From Gorsachius magnificus (Eukaryota; Chordata; Aves; Pelecaniformes; Ardeidae), in assembly GCA_034008185.1 (NCBI GenBank), contig CM067084.1, positions 3,429,385 to 3,493,384 on the forward strand: a stretch of 64,000 bases of DNA. Reading direction: 5' to 3'. Numbering within the stretch: position 1 is the stretch's first letter; every line of letters begins with the position of its first letter. The translations under genes and the position numbers were made by a program. The notes below the pieces were generated by a model. That model searched no databases and had not been told where the DNA came from. It was given only the letters and a program-made list of their open reading frames with translations. This document shows, piece after piece, positions 1 through 12,900 of this stretch.

Positions 1-2814
1 CCGCTGGGCTGGTCAGATGGAGCCTCATGTGAACGCCTGCTTGCTTGCGTGAGGAGGAAAGCACCCAGGGCAGGTCTAAATGCTTCCGTGGGCAAAAGTT
101 TAAAGTCCAGGCACCGAGTCAGCTTCGTATCAGGGTAACAAATTTCCTGCCAAGCTTACACATACATGACGTGAAAAAATAAAGATGCTTCTAGGTTTAA
201 TAAACTACATACAGAGCATTAATACTGTAAAGAAGGGGTTCCTTTACGTGCAACAACACAACTGAGGCTTTGAGAAGTGGCCAGTGATTTCCCAGGGCTC
301 CCACTGAAAGTTTTCTGATAGATGTTCATGACCTTCTGCAAATAAAATCCTTTGCAACACCTCAAGCCAGACAGTTTGAGTCGCAGGTCCCCTTGAAGTC
401 TGGGAGTTTTTTGGGTTTTTTTACATATATACAATATTAAACTTCAAGCATTCAGAAAACTGGCGTAAAACTGAAACAAGAGAGCCAAATCAAGCCTACC
501 AGACCGCCAGTTGAGGCTGACATACAGACAGAAAGTGCCTTAAGAAGATGAAATGGCTCAGGAAGGCATGTCAGAAATGCTGAGTCTCTGCGGGACTGAT
601 GCTGAAACTCTTGTAAACCCAAACACGGTGTTTAATGCAAGGGGAGGGCAGAGGGGGAGCGAACGCGGGATCGAACCAAGCCTACGCCTGTTGCAGAAAA
701 CCCAAACGAAGATAGTTTAAGATGTGGTTGATTTTGTCTCTATTGGAGAGCTACGACATCATTAAAGCGTTCAACAGCATTCGAAAAGTGACCTTCAAAT
801 GTTTGCTGTTATCTTTTTAACTTTGCTTGTAAAATTGCAAACTAGACCTTAATTTACTATAGCGAGGTTGTGGCGATATTGCAAACCTCAGTTTTTCTCC
901 AAGTAACAGACAGAATATGAAAGTTTGACTTCCAGCAGAGATGGCAAGACACAATGCCCAATTTTGAGGTTTACAATATTATGCAATGTTTGCTGTAGAC
1001 ATTTCCATGCCATTAGCATATTCTACTTTACATGAAGCCCAGCAATGAATGCTGTCCCCTGATCTAAGGCTAATCCTCTTTAAAGAGCTACAGGCTATAT
1101 TACATGTGGCCACAGCCACGGTTATGCCATGGCTGAATCACTTTGAAGCCTATTGAACAGTGTTCCCTTGTGAGACTATACACAGAGCCATAAACCAATG
1201 CTCCCCGCGCTGTGAAATCCTACTGTTTTCATCACCAAGAGTTTCTCTAAGGGACTGACCCTCCCTAGTCCCAAGCAAGGGGCTGCAAGAGGGAAGAGAT
1301 ACACGGCTGCCTTCCCCACCTCTCAATGCCAATTTACAACCGGAGCCTATAAGCCTGCGGTAACACAAATGCCTTGTTTCTAAACATCATCAGGCAGCAA
1401 CTGCTCCGAGGGAGGGTTACCAGAACAATAAAAGGTAAAGATGAACAAGGCATCTGCTTCCCTGGGCAAATCCTCTCTCTCACAGTCCAGCAAAGCTTCT
1501 GAAATACAGCAGGTTACAATGGTTCAATCTGAAAGGGCGACAGCCAATGTAACCCGGAGCGAGACAGAAGACGCCGAAGTGAGAACATTTATTGAAACGT
1601 GGTTCCCTCTTGTCTTCTCTTTCTGGCTTTATTACACCTTAGATCTCTTTCTGCGGAAAGGCTCACATTTATTTCAGCAAGGTTCACGTTTATTTCAGGT
1701 CTTTTTTTTGGGCTCTTAGTTTTAGGATGCCAGCTAGAAAGCAAGAGCGATACCAAACCGATTCACTAGGAACTACAATTAAAGCCTACATCCGAGGAAA
1801 ACAGCGTTGTATTGTGCCAGTAAGCTCCACAACATAAAGACATTGCAGGTAGAGTAGTTTGGGACACAGTCATATATATCTTTAAAGAAAGAAAAAAAAA
1901 AAGGTCATGTACCTCCAAGGCAGACTGCATCTCTCACAGCTGGGTGCCCTTAAACACTATAAACTGAGATAATGGAATAGAGTATTTATTGCCACACAGC
2001 ACAGAATGTGGAATCTTTAACGCCTTAACATCTCTACAAATTCAAAGGCAAAAAAGAAAAAAAGAAACACTATATTCACTGGTCCTGCTATATATCAGCA
2101 AAAGACAGTTTATTTTAGCGCTTGTCTTTAACTCTTCAAAATAACTTTCTTTGTTCAGTCACAGCTTTTGAAGGGAGCTGGAAAGGTTGGCTCTGCTGAG
2201 ACTGCATTGTACACATGAAATTACCTCCACCTAAACGGTGCCAAACCAGACAGGGTGAGCAGATGCAGTCTCTGCGGTAAAATCTTGGTCCCGGGGAAGG
2301 CAATGTTTAAGCTCCTTCCTATCAAAATAGTAACTCATCCAAAATACTGATAATCCACCACATTTAGAATTGCTACTATGTACCTAGGAGACAAGACCAC
2401 ATCGTCCCTCGTGTGGTGAATGTAGAGAAGTACAGAGATGGCGTTTTGGAGGCTATGCCAAAGCGCGCTGAAGTCGTGAAGCTTCTGCTTTCAGCCAAAT
2501 CATTTCACTGGGGTCTGTATCAATTGTCACAGTTTTTACACTCCAACAGATTTGCTTCAGAGCAAGAGGGAACAGGGTTGTTTTTTTTAATGCGGCAAAT
2601 TGATTTTGTCAGTCAGAACCTTATCAATTCCCAAAATAGTATTTAAAATACTTGCCACCAGCCAAACTGTGTACTGCGATGCCTTTGACCGCTGCTGGTA
2701 TCTGGCCACTTTGAGGAAGTGCAGCTTCCTCGGTTTAGTTCTCTAGAAGAGGAAACAGCAAAGAGAACATGAAACTGAAATGCAAGGGTTATGGCCCAGG
2801 GAGAACATACTTAC

Positions 2815-2895
2815 CTCTGCTGTAATCTTTGTAGGAAACCTGGACTGTTGTTCCAGTTCCTGCAAAGCACGCTGCTGGTCTCTTAATGATCACAG
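2815..2895 (-). other. Weak candidate exon
   Basis: On the minus strand a stretch free of stops in two frames ends at a near-consensus splice donor (GAG then GTAAGTATG, donor GT at 2813-2814). A possible acceptor AG lies at 2896-2897. One frame reads a protein-like segment ending in VQVSYKDYSR. I do not recognise the peptide, and there is no second exon to pair it with. It could be a 5' exon of a minus-strand gene, or chance. Confidence 0.15.
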
Positions 2896-4232
2896 CTGAT
2901 CGGTGAGAGTATAAAGGTTGCTAAACCCTCACTGGGTGGTTGTAATACACCAGTTCATGCCTTCCCTTGCTCAGAGCTTTAGCGCCCGATTTGATGTGAA
3001 AAATGAAGCTTCCAATTTCTGGCATGCCCTCTATCGCACAGAACCCAAGTCAAGGTGCCGCGCTACGTGCAAGGCTACCCACTGCAACACAGACTTCTCT
3101 TAAGCGAGCCTTGATAAGGTGCAGTCTCACAGAGGTTGTGAATCTGACAAGGTCAAAACCTGGGATATCATGAAGATAACATAGGTCATAAGTAGGAGGT
3201 TCACAGGGTATCTGTAGGGGGAAAAAACCCACATGTGAACTGCAAACTTCTTAGAAGCACTTACAGAAGGAAAACCCTTATCTGCATGCCAACTATTTTC
3301 TCTTTCTAGTTTGAGAGAAGTTCCACAAAATAACAAATGTAGGGAGAATTATATGCCAGCTAGAACTGCAGTGACATACAACTAGGGGAGCAAAACTGAA
3401 ACTGGTAAATCAGCTCCACATACAAAGATGGGAGAGGACCACCAAATAGCTGAAAGCTGGACTCAAGGTTATTGGTAAACAAAGAGAACTCCAGTAGGGC
3501 TCACCCACAAAAACCCCACAGCTTTCTAACTATGATTAGAAGACACAGGGGAATCCTGCGAGCACAGTTACAATCAGCAGCTGTGCATGGACTACTCATC
3601 CCTAACACGTTTCTAAGTGGCACAAATTATTTTTTCCTTTTCAGCCCTACTGCGATTCGATAAGACACTTGTCTCTGAGAAACGCAATGCTCCAACATGC
3701 TTAAGACTCCAGGCTTTGTCCAAACTTCAAAAAAGAGGACAACAGCGAAGACCTGACAATTCTTCTTCTGTCTCAGGGCTAAAAGATGATTTAATTTTGA
3801 GCAAGAAGCAAGCACCTACTCTATGGCTTTGAACCTCCCTTACTCTTCTTTCTCCACTTCTTGTCCCATGGAAGCTAGAATTACAGGAGCTTCTCTCCCA
3901 CCAAGCTGCACAAACCTTCCTCCGAAGCCATAGCTGTCAATAAGGGGCTCCAAGTCACAAGGAACACCTCCACCTCTTTCCACAGTGTCCCTGCTGTGCT
4001 TTCTTTTTCTATCCCTGGATCTCTACCAGTAATTTACAGAGGACAGCCACACTTTCAACAGAATAAGGAAGGAAATGCCAAGGACCCACTACTGGGTCTT
4101 GCTGCGTGATGCCAACAGACAAATCTGTTCCACCTCCCAGTCTCTTCCCAGTGTTTATTTTCTTGCTGCCCCACGACTGCATGGGTTTGCTTGTCCTGTA
4201 AGCCACTCCATGGGTGTCTAGTCCTGAGAAGC

Positions 4233-4555
4233 AAAAGCAGACTGGGGAGAAAGCAGAAATAAGGGGAGTGGGATGGATGAAAGGGAGAGAATCCAGACGG
4301 AGGGAGAAAAGGCCCCAGAGGAAAAAAACCAAAGGGTGGAGGGAGCGACAGAGGGGGTAGGAAAAACAATCAGGAAGATGGCAAGGGGAAAGAACAACAG
4401 ACAGCAAGAGGGGCAGGAAGATGGAAGAGAAAGGGAGATGGCCAACAGGTAAGAAAGCAGCAAAGGAGAGAAGCCAGAGGGGTTCAGAAGGAGGACCAAA
4501 AGCAGACCGGGGTGTGGAAAGCAAAAGAAAATGAGAATGTGGGAGAGTGGCATAA
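4233..4555. repeat. Purine-rich low-complexity tract
   Basis: The plus strand is almost entirely A and G over about 320 bases, with runs of GGGAGA, GGAAGA and AAAGGA and few pyrimidines. The minus strand is correspondingly C/T-rich, so all three of its frames stay open and encode Leu/Pro/Ser/Phe-rich peptides. This is compositional, not coding. Confidence 0.6.
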
Positions 4556-5077
4556 ACAAAGTCCATCTGGTAAAAAATAGTTCTCTTCAGTAGTCAAGGT
4601 GAGCTTCCTCATCAGTTTGTTCAGGTCAGATGAGGTGGGAAACGAAAGGGTTCTTTTTCCTGAGTAAACAAATAAATAGACACAGAGGGAACTGTGCTCT
4701 CTCTTCTTCCTCTGGAAGATCTCCTCTGTGCTTCATGGAGCGGAACTCTTCTTGGCACTGGCATCTAAAAGCTCAGTGAACGCACCTCCTTCCCAGGCAT
4801 CTCTCTTCCCACTCACACTGAGATCCAGCTGAGTACCTTGCTTTATCTTTGGAATACACGTGTCTTTGAGAAGGGCCTGTTTCTTTTCTGTTTGAACACG
4901 AGGCACTTGGTTGCTGTGCAGTCATAACAACTCGCTGCAGAACCCAGCTACAGGTTGTTGGCATACTCCATCACGCCTTTCCCAAACGAACTCTTGGAAG
5001 TTACCACTGCCATTATTACCAGTAACTGAAAAGTACCACAACACCTCTTGAAGTGTCAAAATTAAATTTCTGACTTA

Positions 5078-5155
5078 AAAAAAAAATAATAATAAAAAAA
5101 AAAAAAATCCAAAAAACCCCAACACAAAAAAACCCCAAAACACCAAAAACTCCAA
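5078..5155. repeat. A-rich simple repeat
   Basis: A run of A with interspersed T and then CCCCAAAA-like units. No flanking element is recognised, so it could be the decayed tail of an old insertion or plain simple sequence. Confidence 0.6.
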
Positions 5156-8100
5156 AACAAATGGTGGCTCCCCATGTCTGGTCACACATTGCCACCTACT
5201 GGCTCCTGTCCCTGTATCCTCAACAGTGCTAAGGTGGTTTGGATCAAGAAACAGGCTGTGAGGCAGAAGAAGAGCCACAGGAGGGCACAGGTTGGTATTT
5301 GAACCCGACACGTGTGCTACAGGTGCAGGCAGTGAATATTATTATTATTACTCTAGCATTGCCTACGCGCAGGCAAACACGTCCACCAGCCTGGATTTTA
5401 TGGCTCTAAAGCAGCAATCAGCTCTCACCAACCTCCTCCTCCGTGTCTCTATACATCCCTGAACGAGCGAAGGATGATTTCGGGTCACCCCTGTGGCACC
5501 CCAGGAGAGCAAGCCCTGGGACAGGGGAGGTACAAGGGCAGCGTGCCCCCTGCCACCCAGCACGCCCAGGCCCACAAGACCGTCCTGCCGCAGCAAAGAC
5601 AAGAGCGAGGCATTTCATACTGGGGAAAATCAGCAAACAGAGCGCACGTCCCTTGGGAGCTGTGCCCGTGGGGCTGCACAAACCAGGGGAAGAGGGAGAA
5701 GACTGTTGGGGAGGGGAGGGGGGGCAACTCCCTCACCTATTGCATTCCTTGCAGGCTGCCTGCTAACCTCACTCCAGAGGCTGCACTTCACATCTCTCAC
5801 ATGCGTGACGTCGAAACATGAGCGCATTGCTTATGTCCCCTTGTGGCGAGAGGCCAACCCTGCAGAAAAACGGCATCTCTCCCTACATATTTGCCTTAAA
5901 CCCCAACCCCAAAGCATTCAAACCCACTGCAAGTATTCCTAACGCAAAGTCTGACATCAGAGGTCGCACTAGGTCACAGCATCTGCTTCGGTATTCCCAC
6001 GATGACACCACTGACAGGCCGTACCAGTGAGTGAGAAAGCCTGTAAACAAATAAAAGGGCCAGCAGAAAACCACAGAAATCATCCTTACGCAACATTTAC
6101 AAGTGCAGTCACCCTTTGCACCTGCATCCGACCTGTCACACAGCTGGCAAACCTAAGCACGACATCGGCAGTTTTGATAGCCACATGTAAAGTCTGGCCT
6201 TAGGGAGGGAAGGACAGAACCGCGGTGAAATCTCAGCACCACTGAAATCAGGCCTGACTTGCTGTTGATCCAACAGGATAAGGATACTTTCATCAGGTTA
6301 ATAAAAACAGCAGAGAGGAATAGGAAGTTTCAGACTGGTCCAGACTACTGCTGGTCTCATATCTTGCCTCAAATGTCTGCAGAAAGGCTTTTACGCAATA
6401 AGAGAGACAGAACTATAAAGGATGTGATTCCCCGAGTGTCCGAGAAATGGTACCACAGCGTTCCCAACTCATGACCAGCCAGGCGGACCATTAATAGCCA
6501 TGCCAACTGCACCACGTGCCAGAGCACTCAAAAAACCCCTTTCTTCTGTAACCCTTCTGACCTACCACGAACTTCCCAGAAAGGAACACATTTGCCCTCA
6601 CCGACTTTCATATTTTCAAAGCCGATCATGACTGAAAGCAATGTAAGAGCTCCTCCTATTTTTCCATTCTCCACATTTTCCTATTTAGGCTCTGGAGTCA
6701 TCCGAAGCCTTACGCATCAGTTGTTAGAAAAACAATACACCACTGCAGCCAAGCCAAAACCTCAGTCTTTCAGCGTACGTATTACAATTACTTCATTAGC
6801 CCAAGTGGCTAGCATGGGTAATGTGCCACTGGTAATCACACAGAGAAACCACACCAGGCATATGTAAGCAGGAAACATCCATTTAAAGTAACGAGCATGA
6901 CTTTTCCTAGGCGTTCCTCCTGTCTAGGGATTGGCAAGGCAACAACTACCGGTGTCTGAAAAGCAACCAGCTGGGAGGCGACTTGAAAGGAGATCGTGGT
7001 TCTGCTCCACCTTTATTTTCATATCCCACACTGCCTTTGTAATCAAGAGGAATGCCGTGTGCCACCATCTCTGCAGTCCGGCATGGGAAAGCTCAAACTT
7101 CCATCACTTCGATTACCTATTGGATAAATCCAGGGATGCCAGAGTAGATTCACGCTCCGGAAAGGAAAGGGTCACGTCTGGGTAAAATCACAAGCCCAGG
7201 GGAGGAAGAGGCTGTGCAAACAACACAAACCAGGACAGCAGCAAGAGCTACGAGGTTAACGTTGACATCAGCTTCCCTGGCCCACGTCCCAGTGGCCTGC
7301 TCACCACGCAGCGCAGCTCAGCCCAGCCCTGCAGAGCTTTACACATTTATTGGCAGTTTCGCTTTTGACCGAAGAAATTTCCGTTAAAAAAAAGTCATTG
7401 CCATACAGGAATGAACTCTAGTGAACCACGTAACCAGTTTAGCAAGAAGATCACCCCCAGCCCCCACAAGCAGCGTGCCTGATTATTTTTTTTTTCCCCT
7501 CATACTGGGCAAACCTGGAGTTGTTTTCCCGAAGCTGGCAGCATCTAAACCAGTTAGAAACTTATAGAAGAGAGGAGCAGTAAATCCAGTTCCTGTCCTC
7601 TCCTGTATGAAATCACAGAGAGCTATATTTAAATCATAAACTAATAAGGAATATGTTAATGTGAGGCTATGTAACCCTAGGAAAAAAAGGAAGGGTACTT
7701 ACATACCTCAATAGGTACAAGTATCGAAATAATCCCATCGGAAAAGCTCTCTTGCGGCCCAGGAAGCAGGCTCTTTCCGGAAACGAAGGGCTGACAGGAA
7801 TTACAACCATCAACAGATGCAATAAATGGCAGGATTGCACAACTCTGGCTTTTCCAGAAGGCAGCAAACTGCTTTTGTCTGAGCACACACACCTAGCCCT
7901 ACATACTGCAGGAAAGACGTTCTGCCAAGGGGAAAACCCGGAAGAATCTGTTTTCCTTCTCTGCTTTTCAGTGTGACCTCTTGCAAAACGCAGTCTACCC
8001 CCTTTTTTTTTCTGATATAAGGGGAGAAGGACACACACAGCAAGCGTATCAGCCTGCGTACAGATAACAGCTATTCTACGAGAACTACGAAGGAACTTAC

Positions 8101-8943
8101 CAACCCGCAAGTGATTTACCTGTTTGTTGAATAAATAAAAGGAACCCGCAAATGAAAAATAGTTTACGTGAGCCAAGGCAGTACGTCTCCGCCCGTGCCA
8201 AAGCAAGCACACCTACAGTACCTATCGAGGACCAACACTGTACAAGCACAGGTTAGGGAGGACACCAAGTAGCTAGAGTTCAGACCGAGATGAAACAGGT
8301 TTTTTTCTGCACTCTGCCTCTTATTCCGTGCTTGGGAGTAATCTTGCTTAATAAGAAATACAAAACAGCTGAAAGAGAGAGAATTGCTCATTTTTTCCTA
8401 CCAGATGGCAACCCTACCTCAGGATTTTTAGGAAAATGGAAAGTCTTCAGCTCAGCTGAAATCAGCAGCCAAAGGAAGATTTTTTTTTCCCCCAGAGGCA
8501 GTGCAACGAAACTGAACCACTGCTGCTTAAAGCCCATAACACAATATCTTAAAATACTCGATTTAAGAACATCATCAGTTAACTGCTACGCTTATAATGT
8601 GCTGCTCGCTAAAGTGTTTTACTCTTCAAAGTGTTAATTGGGGGTGGGGGGTGAAACCTAAATTATTTTACCTGAAAATTGAGCCTGCAAACTGGATGGC
8701 TACCTGGACCATAGCCTTGACATCGCCATGGCTATTGGCTCGAGTGAGTTACTCACAAGCGCGAGATTTTTGCATGTCCACAGAAAACCCCAGCCAGGGC
8801 TGAGACTAACTTCTTGTGGTTTCTGTTTTTTAAGGGTTATTCACTACAATAATAGGAGAGCTCGGTATGCTTTTTTGGAAAAATAAGCGAAATCCATCCT
8901 GCGGTCCCAAGGCACCACCCGCCCGGCCCGCTGCCCCCGCCTT

Positions 8944-9084
8944 CCGGCCCTCCTTCCCTCACAGCCAGCCCCGGCCCTCCTTCCCTCACAGCCAGCCCCG
9001 GCCCTCCTTCCCTCACAGCCAGCCCCGGCCCTCCTTCCCTCACAGCCAGCCCCCGCCCTCCTTCCCTCACAGCCAGCCCCGGCC
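8944..9084. repeat. 27-bp minisatellite, about 5 copies
   Basis: The unit starts CCGGCCCTCCTTCCCTCACA and repeats at 8944, 8971, 8998, 9025 and 9052, almost without change, with a partial sixth copy. The period is divisible by three, so both strands stay open: PSFPHSQPR repeats on plus and LAVREGGPG repeats on minus. It sits inside the promoter CpG island. I read it as a GC-rich tandem repeat, not as a coding sequence. Confidence 0.85.
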
Positions 9085-9119
9085 GCGCCGCCACCCTCGC
9101 CCGCTCCCGCCTCCCCGCC

Positions 9120-9231
9120 CGGCGACGCGCGGAGCTACCGGGCGCTGAGGAGCCGGAGGAGCCCGGAGCCCGCCCGGGGCGAACCCCCCCCGAGGCGCGC
9201 AGGGCGGAAGGCAGCGCCCGCCCGCCGACAG
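9120..9231 (+). other. TIFA: Putative TIFA non-coding exon 1
   Basis: Ends at a good donor (GTGAGG at 9232) inside the CpG island. There is no in-frame ATG leading into TIFA, so it would be 5' UTR. The 5' limit given is arbitrary; the assignment rests on promoter context, the donor, and the acceptor 20 bases before the TIFA start codon. Confidence 0.35.
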
Positions 9232-9606
9232 GTGAGGGGAGGCCGGGGCGGGGAAGGGGGCGTGCCGCGGCCCCGGGTACGGGCCGAGGGGAGAGCGGGG
9301 CTTTTCCTCAGCGAGCTCCCGGCGAGGCCCTGCCCTCGCCCCGCCGCCGCCCGTCAGGAGCTGCTGGCTGAGGGCGGCCGGCACGGGGCCTGGCGTGCCC
9401 AGGGGCGGGCCACAGCCTGGGCACATCGGCAAAGGCGGCATTTTCAGCCGAACCGAGGTACATTTGCCTCAGAACTTATGGCTTCCGGCGTGCAATGGAT
9501 GCGCACCAGCGCACCGGAGGAACCTGCTCGGGGACGAGCAGGGTTTTGACACACAAGCTGCGGTCTGCCGGCCTCCTACACCGTCTCTTGCAGAGGGCGA
9601 AAGGCA

Positions 9607-9957
9607 ATGACCACAGCGTGGCATTTTGGGGAGACAGTGACCACAGCGTGGCATTTTGGGGGATACAGGCAGTGACCGCAGCGTGGCATTTTGGGGGATA
9701 CAGACATTGACCGCAGCGTGGCATTTTGGGGGATACAGACAGTGACCGCAGCATAGCATTTTGGGGAGACAGTGACCACAGTGTGGCATTTGGGGGAGAC
9801 AGTGACCACAGCGTGGCATTTTGGGGGAGACAGTGACCACAGCGTGGCATTTTGGGGGAGACAGGTGACCCAGCGTGGCATTTTGGGGAGACCGTGACCA
9901 CAGCGTGGCATTTTGGGGAGACAGGCAGTGACCACAGCGTGGCATTTTGGGGAGACA
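9607..9957. repeat. Minisatellite of about 31 bp, 11 copies
   Basis: The unit is TGACCACAGCGTGGCATTTT followed by GGGG(G)AGACAG or GGGGATACAG(A/G)CAG. Eleven copies are countable, with length variants of about 30 to 36 bases; one copy has CATAGCATT and one has lost a T. It lies in putative TIFA intron 1. The minus strand gives long open frames rich in Cys, His and Pro that only echo the repeat. Confidence 0.9.
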
Positions 9958-12900
9958 AAAAGGGATAGCTGACCTCATGTAATATGCGCTTGGAAATCGT
10001 ATTCTGCGCTGCCCCGGGGCTCACAAGTGTACTGTCATTTAAAATGGAAGTTAAACAACAAAATGGATGTTATTTTTCGTGTTACACAGGCCCAACGCTG
10101 ATGTTTTGATTTGCAAAAACAAACTGGCAGAGCTCTCGGAGCGTTAAGTTGTAGGTAGAGAGCTACAGCTCTGGAAAATGTTGTCAAACACCGAAGTAGG
10201 AACTCTACGGTTGTCAAGTTAAGCATCCCTGTTCCAAATGCTCTGTGTCATTCTCCTGTCTCTAAAAACGCGGATAATGACGCACACTGGAGATGTCGTT
10301 GGGAGAAGGGGAAGAGGCAAGACCACGATTTGTTCGACTCAAGGTACAGACAATAGCGGTGCAATGGGCTACCTTACAGTTGCAGGGGAAATCTGGATTT
10401 AAGAATAGAAACTTTCCTTCTCCAGTTAGGGTTCTCCAAAAATCAACAGTCGTGGAAGACGAAAGGTCACATCAAAAGCGTAACGTTAAGGCTGGTGGTC
10501 TCCAGCACCAAGCCCTGAATACAGGAGCCAGTCATGCTGAAAACAAGGGATTTTCTTGTCTTGAGAAGGGAAATTGTTGTGATGTACCTTGCTTAGGAAA
10601 GTTTAGTGACTTTATTTCATATTCTATTCTGAAATCCAATATAGATTTGATAATGACTCTGTAACTCATCGTACTGCGTTCACAGGAAAACTTTTAATCT
10701 TTATGAGATACTGATACGTTAAAAAAACCCCATGTGTTGCCAACGGTTAAAAGTATTTTGCTCTGCTGTATGTACTGGCGACAACAAAGATATCCCATAT
10801 TAATCTTTTTGACTGGTTTTTAGTGGGACTCTTTTATACACAAAGACTTTTTGTTACTTCACAGAAGTCCCTTTCTATTTTTGGGATTGTTTTTATGATC
10901 TATACGGCTGTCAGTCAAGCTGGGCAGGTGATAAACCACGCACGATAAGCCTGTTCTATTCCTTCTCGCACTGCCATTGTGCATCGGTCTGATACACAGT
11001 TCTATATGCTGCAGCCTTCTCACAATGTATTTCTTTGTATTCCTGTGTTTTGCCCAGTCCTGATGCAATTCAGAAACCAACTAAGGAAGATAAAAGCGTG
11101 GTCTGCTTCCGCTAGTAAGTTTGTGTCAAATTCAGCCCAAGCCTGGAGACAGAAAACTCTCCCCGCAGGCCAACCCGCGACCCAAGTGAAACGACTTGGT
11201 TTTCCCCTTTAACCAAAGCTGACCTCATAAAACGCCTCGCATCCTCTTTTCCGGCGCAAAGCAGCCAAGGGCAGAACTGAGCCCGGCCAGAGACAATCCA
11301 CGCTCCTGCTCACAGAGCCGCTTCCAGCTCAGCGGAGTTGAGGCGTATCAGCAGGAGGAGGGATGGGCACGGATGCCACTGCAGCCTGTCGTACCGACGG
11401 CAAAGGAATAACCTGAGGGCAGGGCCTCTGTCCGTGCGTCTGTCAAATACACGGCTGGCATTTCCTAGTTTGTTTTAACGTGAGCTCCGAGAGCTACCTG
11501 CAAATTTTCTATTTCTCTAATCCTCTACGCTTGGTAGCGACGCTGTTGTAGTCTACTTCAGTAAGCAAGCCGAGGTTGCTGAACTACTGTGTCAGAACTG
11601 TTGCTGGTCTTGTGTTAAAGGGGTAAGAAGGAAGCCATTTTGAGGTTTCTCACAGAAGGTGAGGCGCTGATGTACCACCATTCACTGTGCTTGGCACTTA
11701 CGTACAGTGGTGTCATTTAGCCTTGAAACCCCCACAAGTCAGCACACTTAACTGCCCTGGTGATTCACCTACCCATAAAAGAACCAGGTTAAACTGTAAG
11801 CAGATTTTCAGCATTGTTCCCTGAATAGAGCTGGTGGGGAAAGCTCAGGATCGGTGTGCAACATGTCGGGAACTTAGTGCAATCTAGGAGAAACATGTCA
11901 CACAGCCGTGCTATACGATTCCAGGTAAAACGTGCTCACGTGTTCCTCTGTCAAGTAACTGAGAACTCATAGTCCCTGGTTCCTACTTTAAGTACCTAGC
12001 CTTGTCTGTCTTTTGGCTATGTTTCTGCAGGAAAATACTGGCCCTACACCTATAGAGGACCAGATCACAGTGGTTTCTAAGGAATTTCATAGATTTCATT
12101 TAGATGCATTGCAGTCGCTCAGACTTTGGAACAGAATTTATTTTGTAAGCAAGCTAAACAACAAACAAAAAAAACCCCACCGAAAGTTATTTGTTATTTT
12201 TAGTGCCTAGTTACGTACTTCTGCAGCAGATAGCTGGGATTTTCCAACAGGCAGTGGGGAAATACCTAGAGTTGGTGACAACTCCTCCTTTAGGTCTCAC
12301 TTATATTCCAGCTTTTGCTTTCATTTTGGGTATTGTCACATCAGTCTCTTCTAAACACTGTATCTTGTTTCATACAGGAGGTAAATTCTAACTAAAGAGC
12401 CAAAAAGAGCGCTTTATACACACTCGAAATATTGCTGCCTACAGTCAGGCTCCACTTGCAGAAGCCGTTTGTCTGATACCTTCTAGTCAAAGGACCGCGC
12501 TGTAAAACAGAGCACACAGGCCCAGACAGTACTGCTTAACCCTCCTTTTTAGGTCCATGAAGTAAACCTCACTGCCACTGCTAAGTGACATATTTCTTGC
12601 AAAGACAAATCTGGCTGCAAGATCCTGATGAATCACAGAATCATAGAATCGTTGAGGTTGGAAAAGACCTCTAAGATCATCAAGCCCAACCATTCCCTTA
12701 CCCCCGCCATCCCACCCCCAAACCCTGTCCCTCAGCACCGCCTCTGCCCGGCTTTTAAATCCCCCGAGGGATGGGGACTCGACCCCTTCCCTGGGCAGCC
12801 CCTTCCAGTGCTTGAGAACCAGTTGGCAGCAATTTACAGTCGGGGGTGTTTTTCAGATTTGCAGTGCTACGCAGCCATACAGAGGTGACACTGCTGGGAA

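Larger units (their letters stand above)
1..8880. other. Region without a recognised gene
   Basis: No exon I can assign lies here. The open frames seen are short, overlap on both strands and show no family motif. Local features are a purine-rich block at about 4233-4555, an A-rich stretch at 5078-5155 and a weak exon-like stretch at 2815-2895 (minus). In human, ALPK1 lies head-to-head with TIFA, so this may be the 5' part of ALPK1 on the minus strand. That is inferred from gene order only; no ALPK1 alpha-kinase or N-terminal sequence was seen. Confidence 0.5.
8880..9420. promoter_or_regulatory. CpG island, probable TIFA promoter
   Basis: GC-rich, CpG-dense block in an otherwise AT-rich area. 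It contains a consensus splice donor (CAG then GTGAGG at 9232), fitting a non-coding first exon of TIFA that joins the acceptor before 13164. In human TIFA and ALPK1 are transcribed divergently, so this island may drive both strands; only the TIFA side has sequence support here. The start site cannot be placed by reading. Confidence 0.6.

Noticed and set aside
4009..4566. 185-codon open frame on the minus strand
   Set aside because: It lies across the purine-rich tract, all three minus frames are open there, and the peptide is low-complexity Leu/Pro/Ser/Phe with no motif.
5363..5942. Several overlapping open frames of 80-149 codons on both strands
   Set aside because: Mutually overlapping in GC-rich sequence with no splice or family evidence.
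7667..8212. 181-codon minus frame with splice-like borders (TTCCTGCAG near 7911)
   Set aside because: The peptide matches nothing I know, other minus frames are equally open, and no partner exon was found.
8867..9148. Proline-rich plus-strand frame and its minus-strand twin
   Set aside because: Both are read-through of the 27-bp minisatellite.
9469..10024. Cys/His-rich minus frames of 119-182 codons resembling zinc fingers
   Set aside because: They are produced by the minisatellite; three frames are open at once and spacing follows the DNA period.
10293..10664. 123-codon plus frame in TIFA intron 1
   Set aside because: No motif, no splice context, and ordinary intronic composition.
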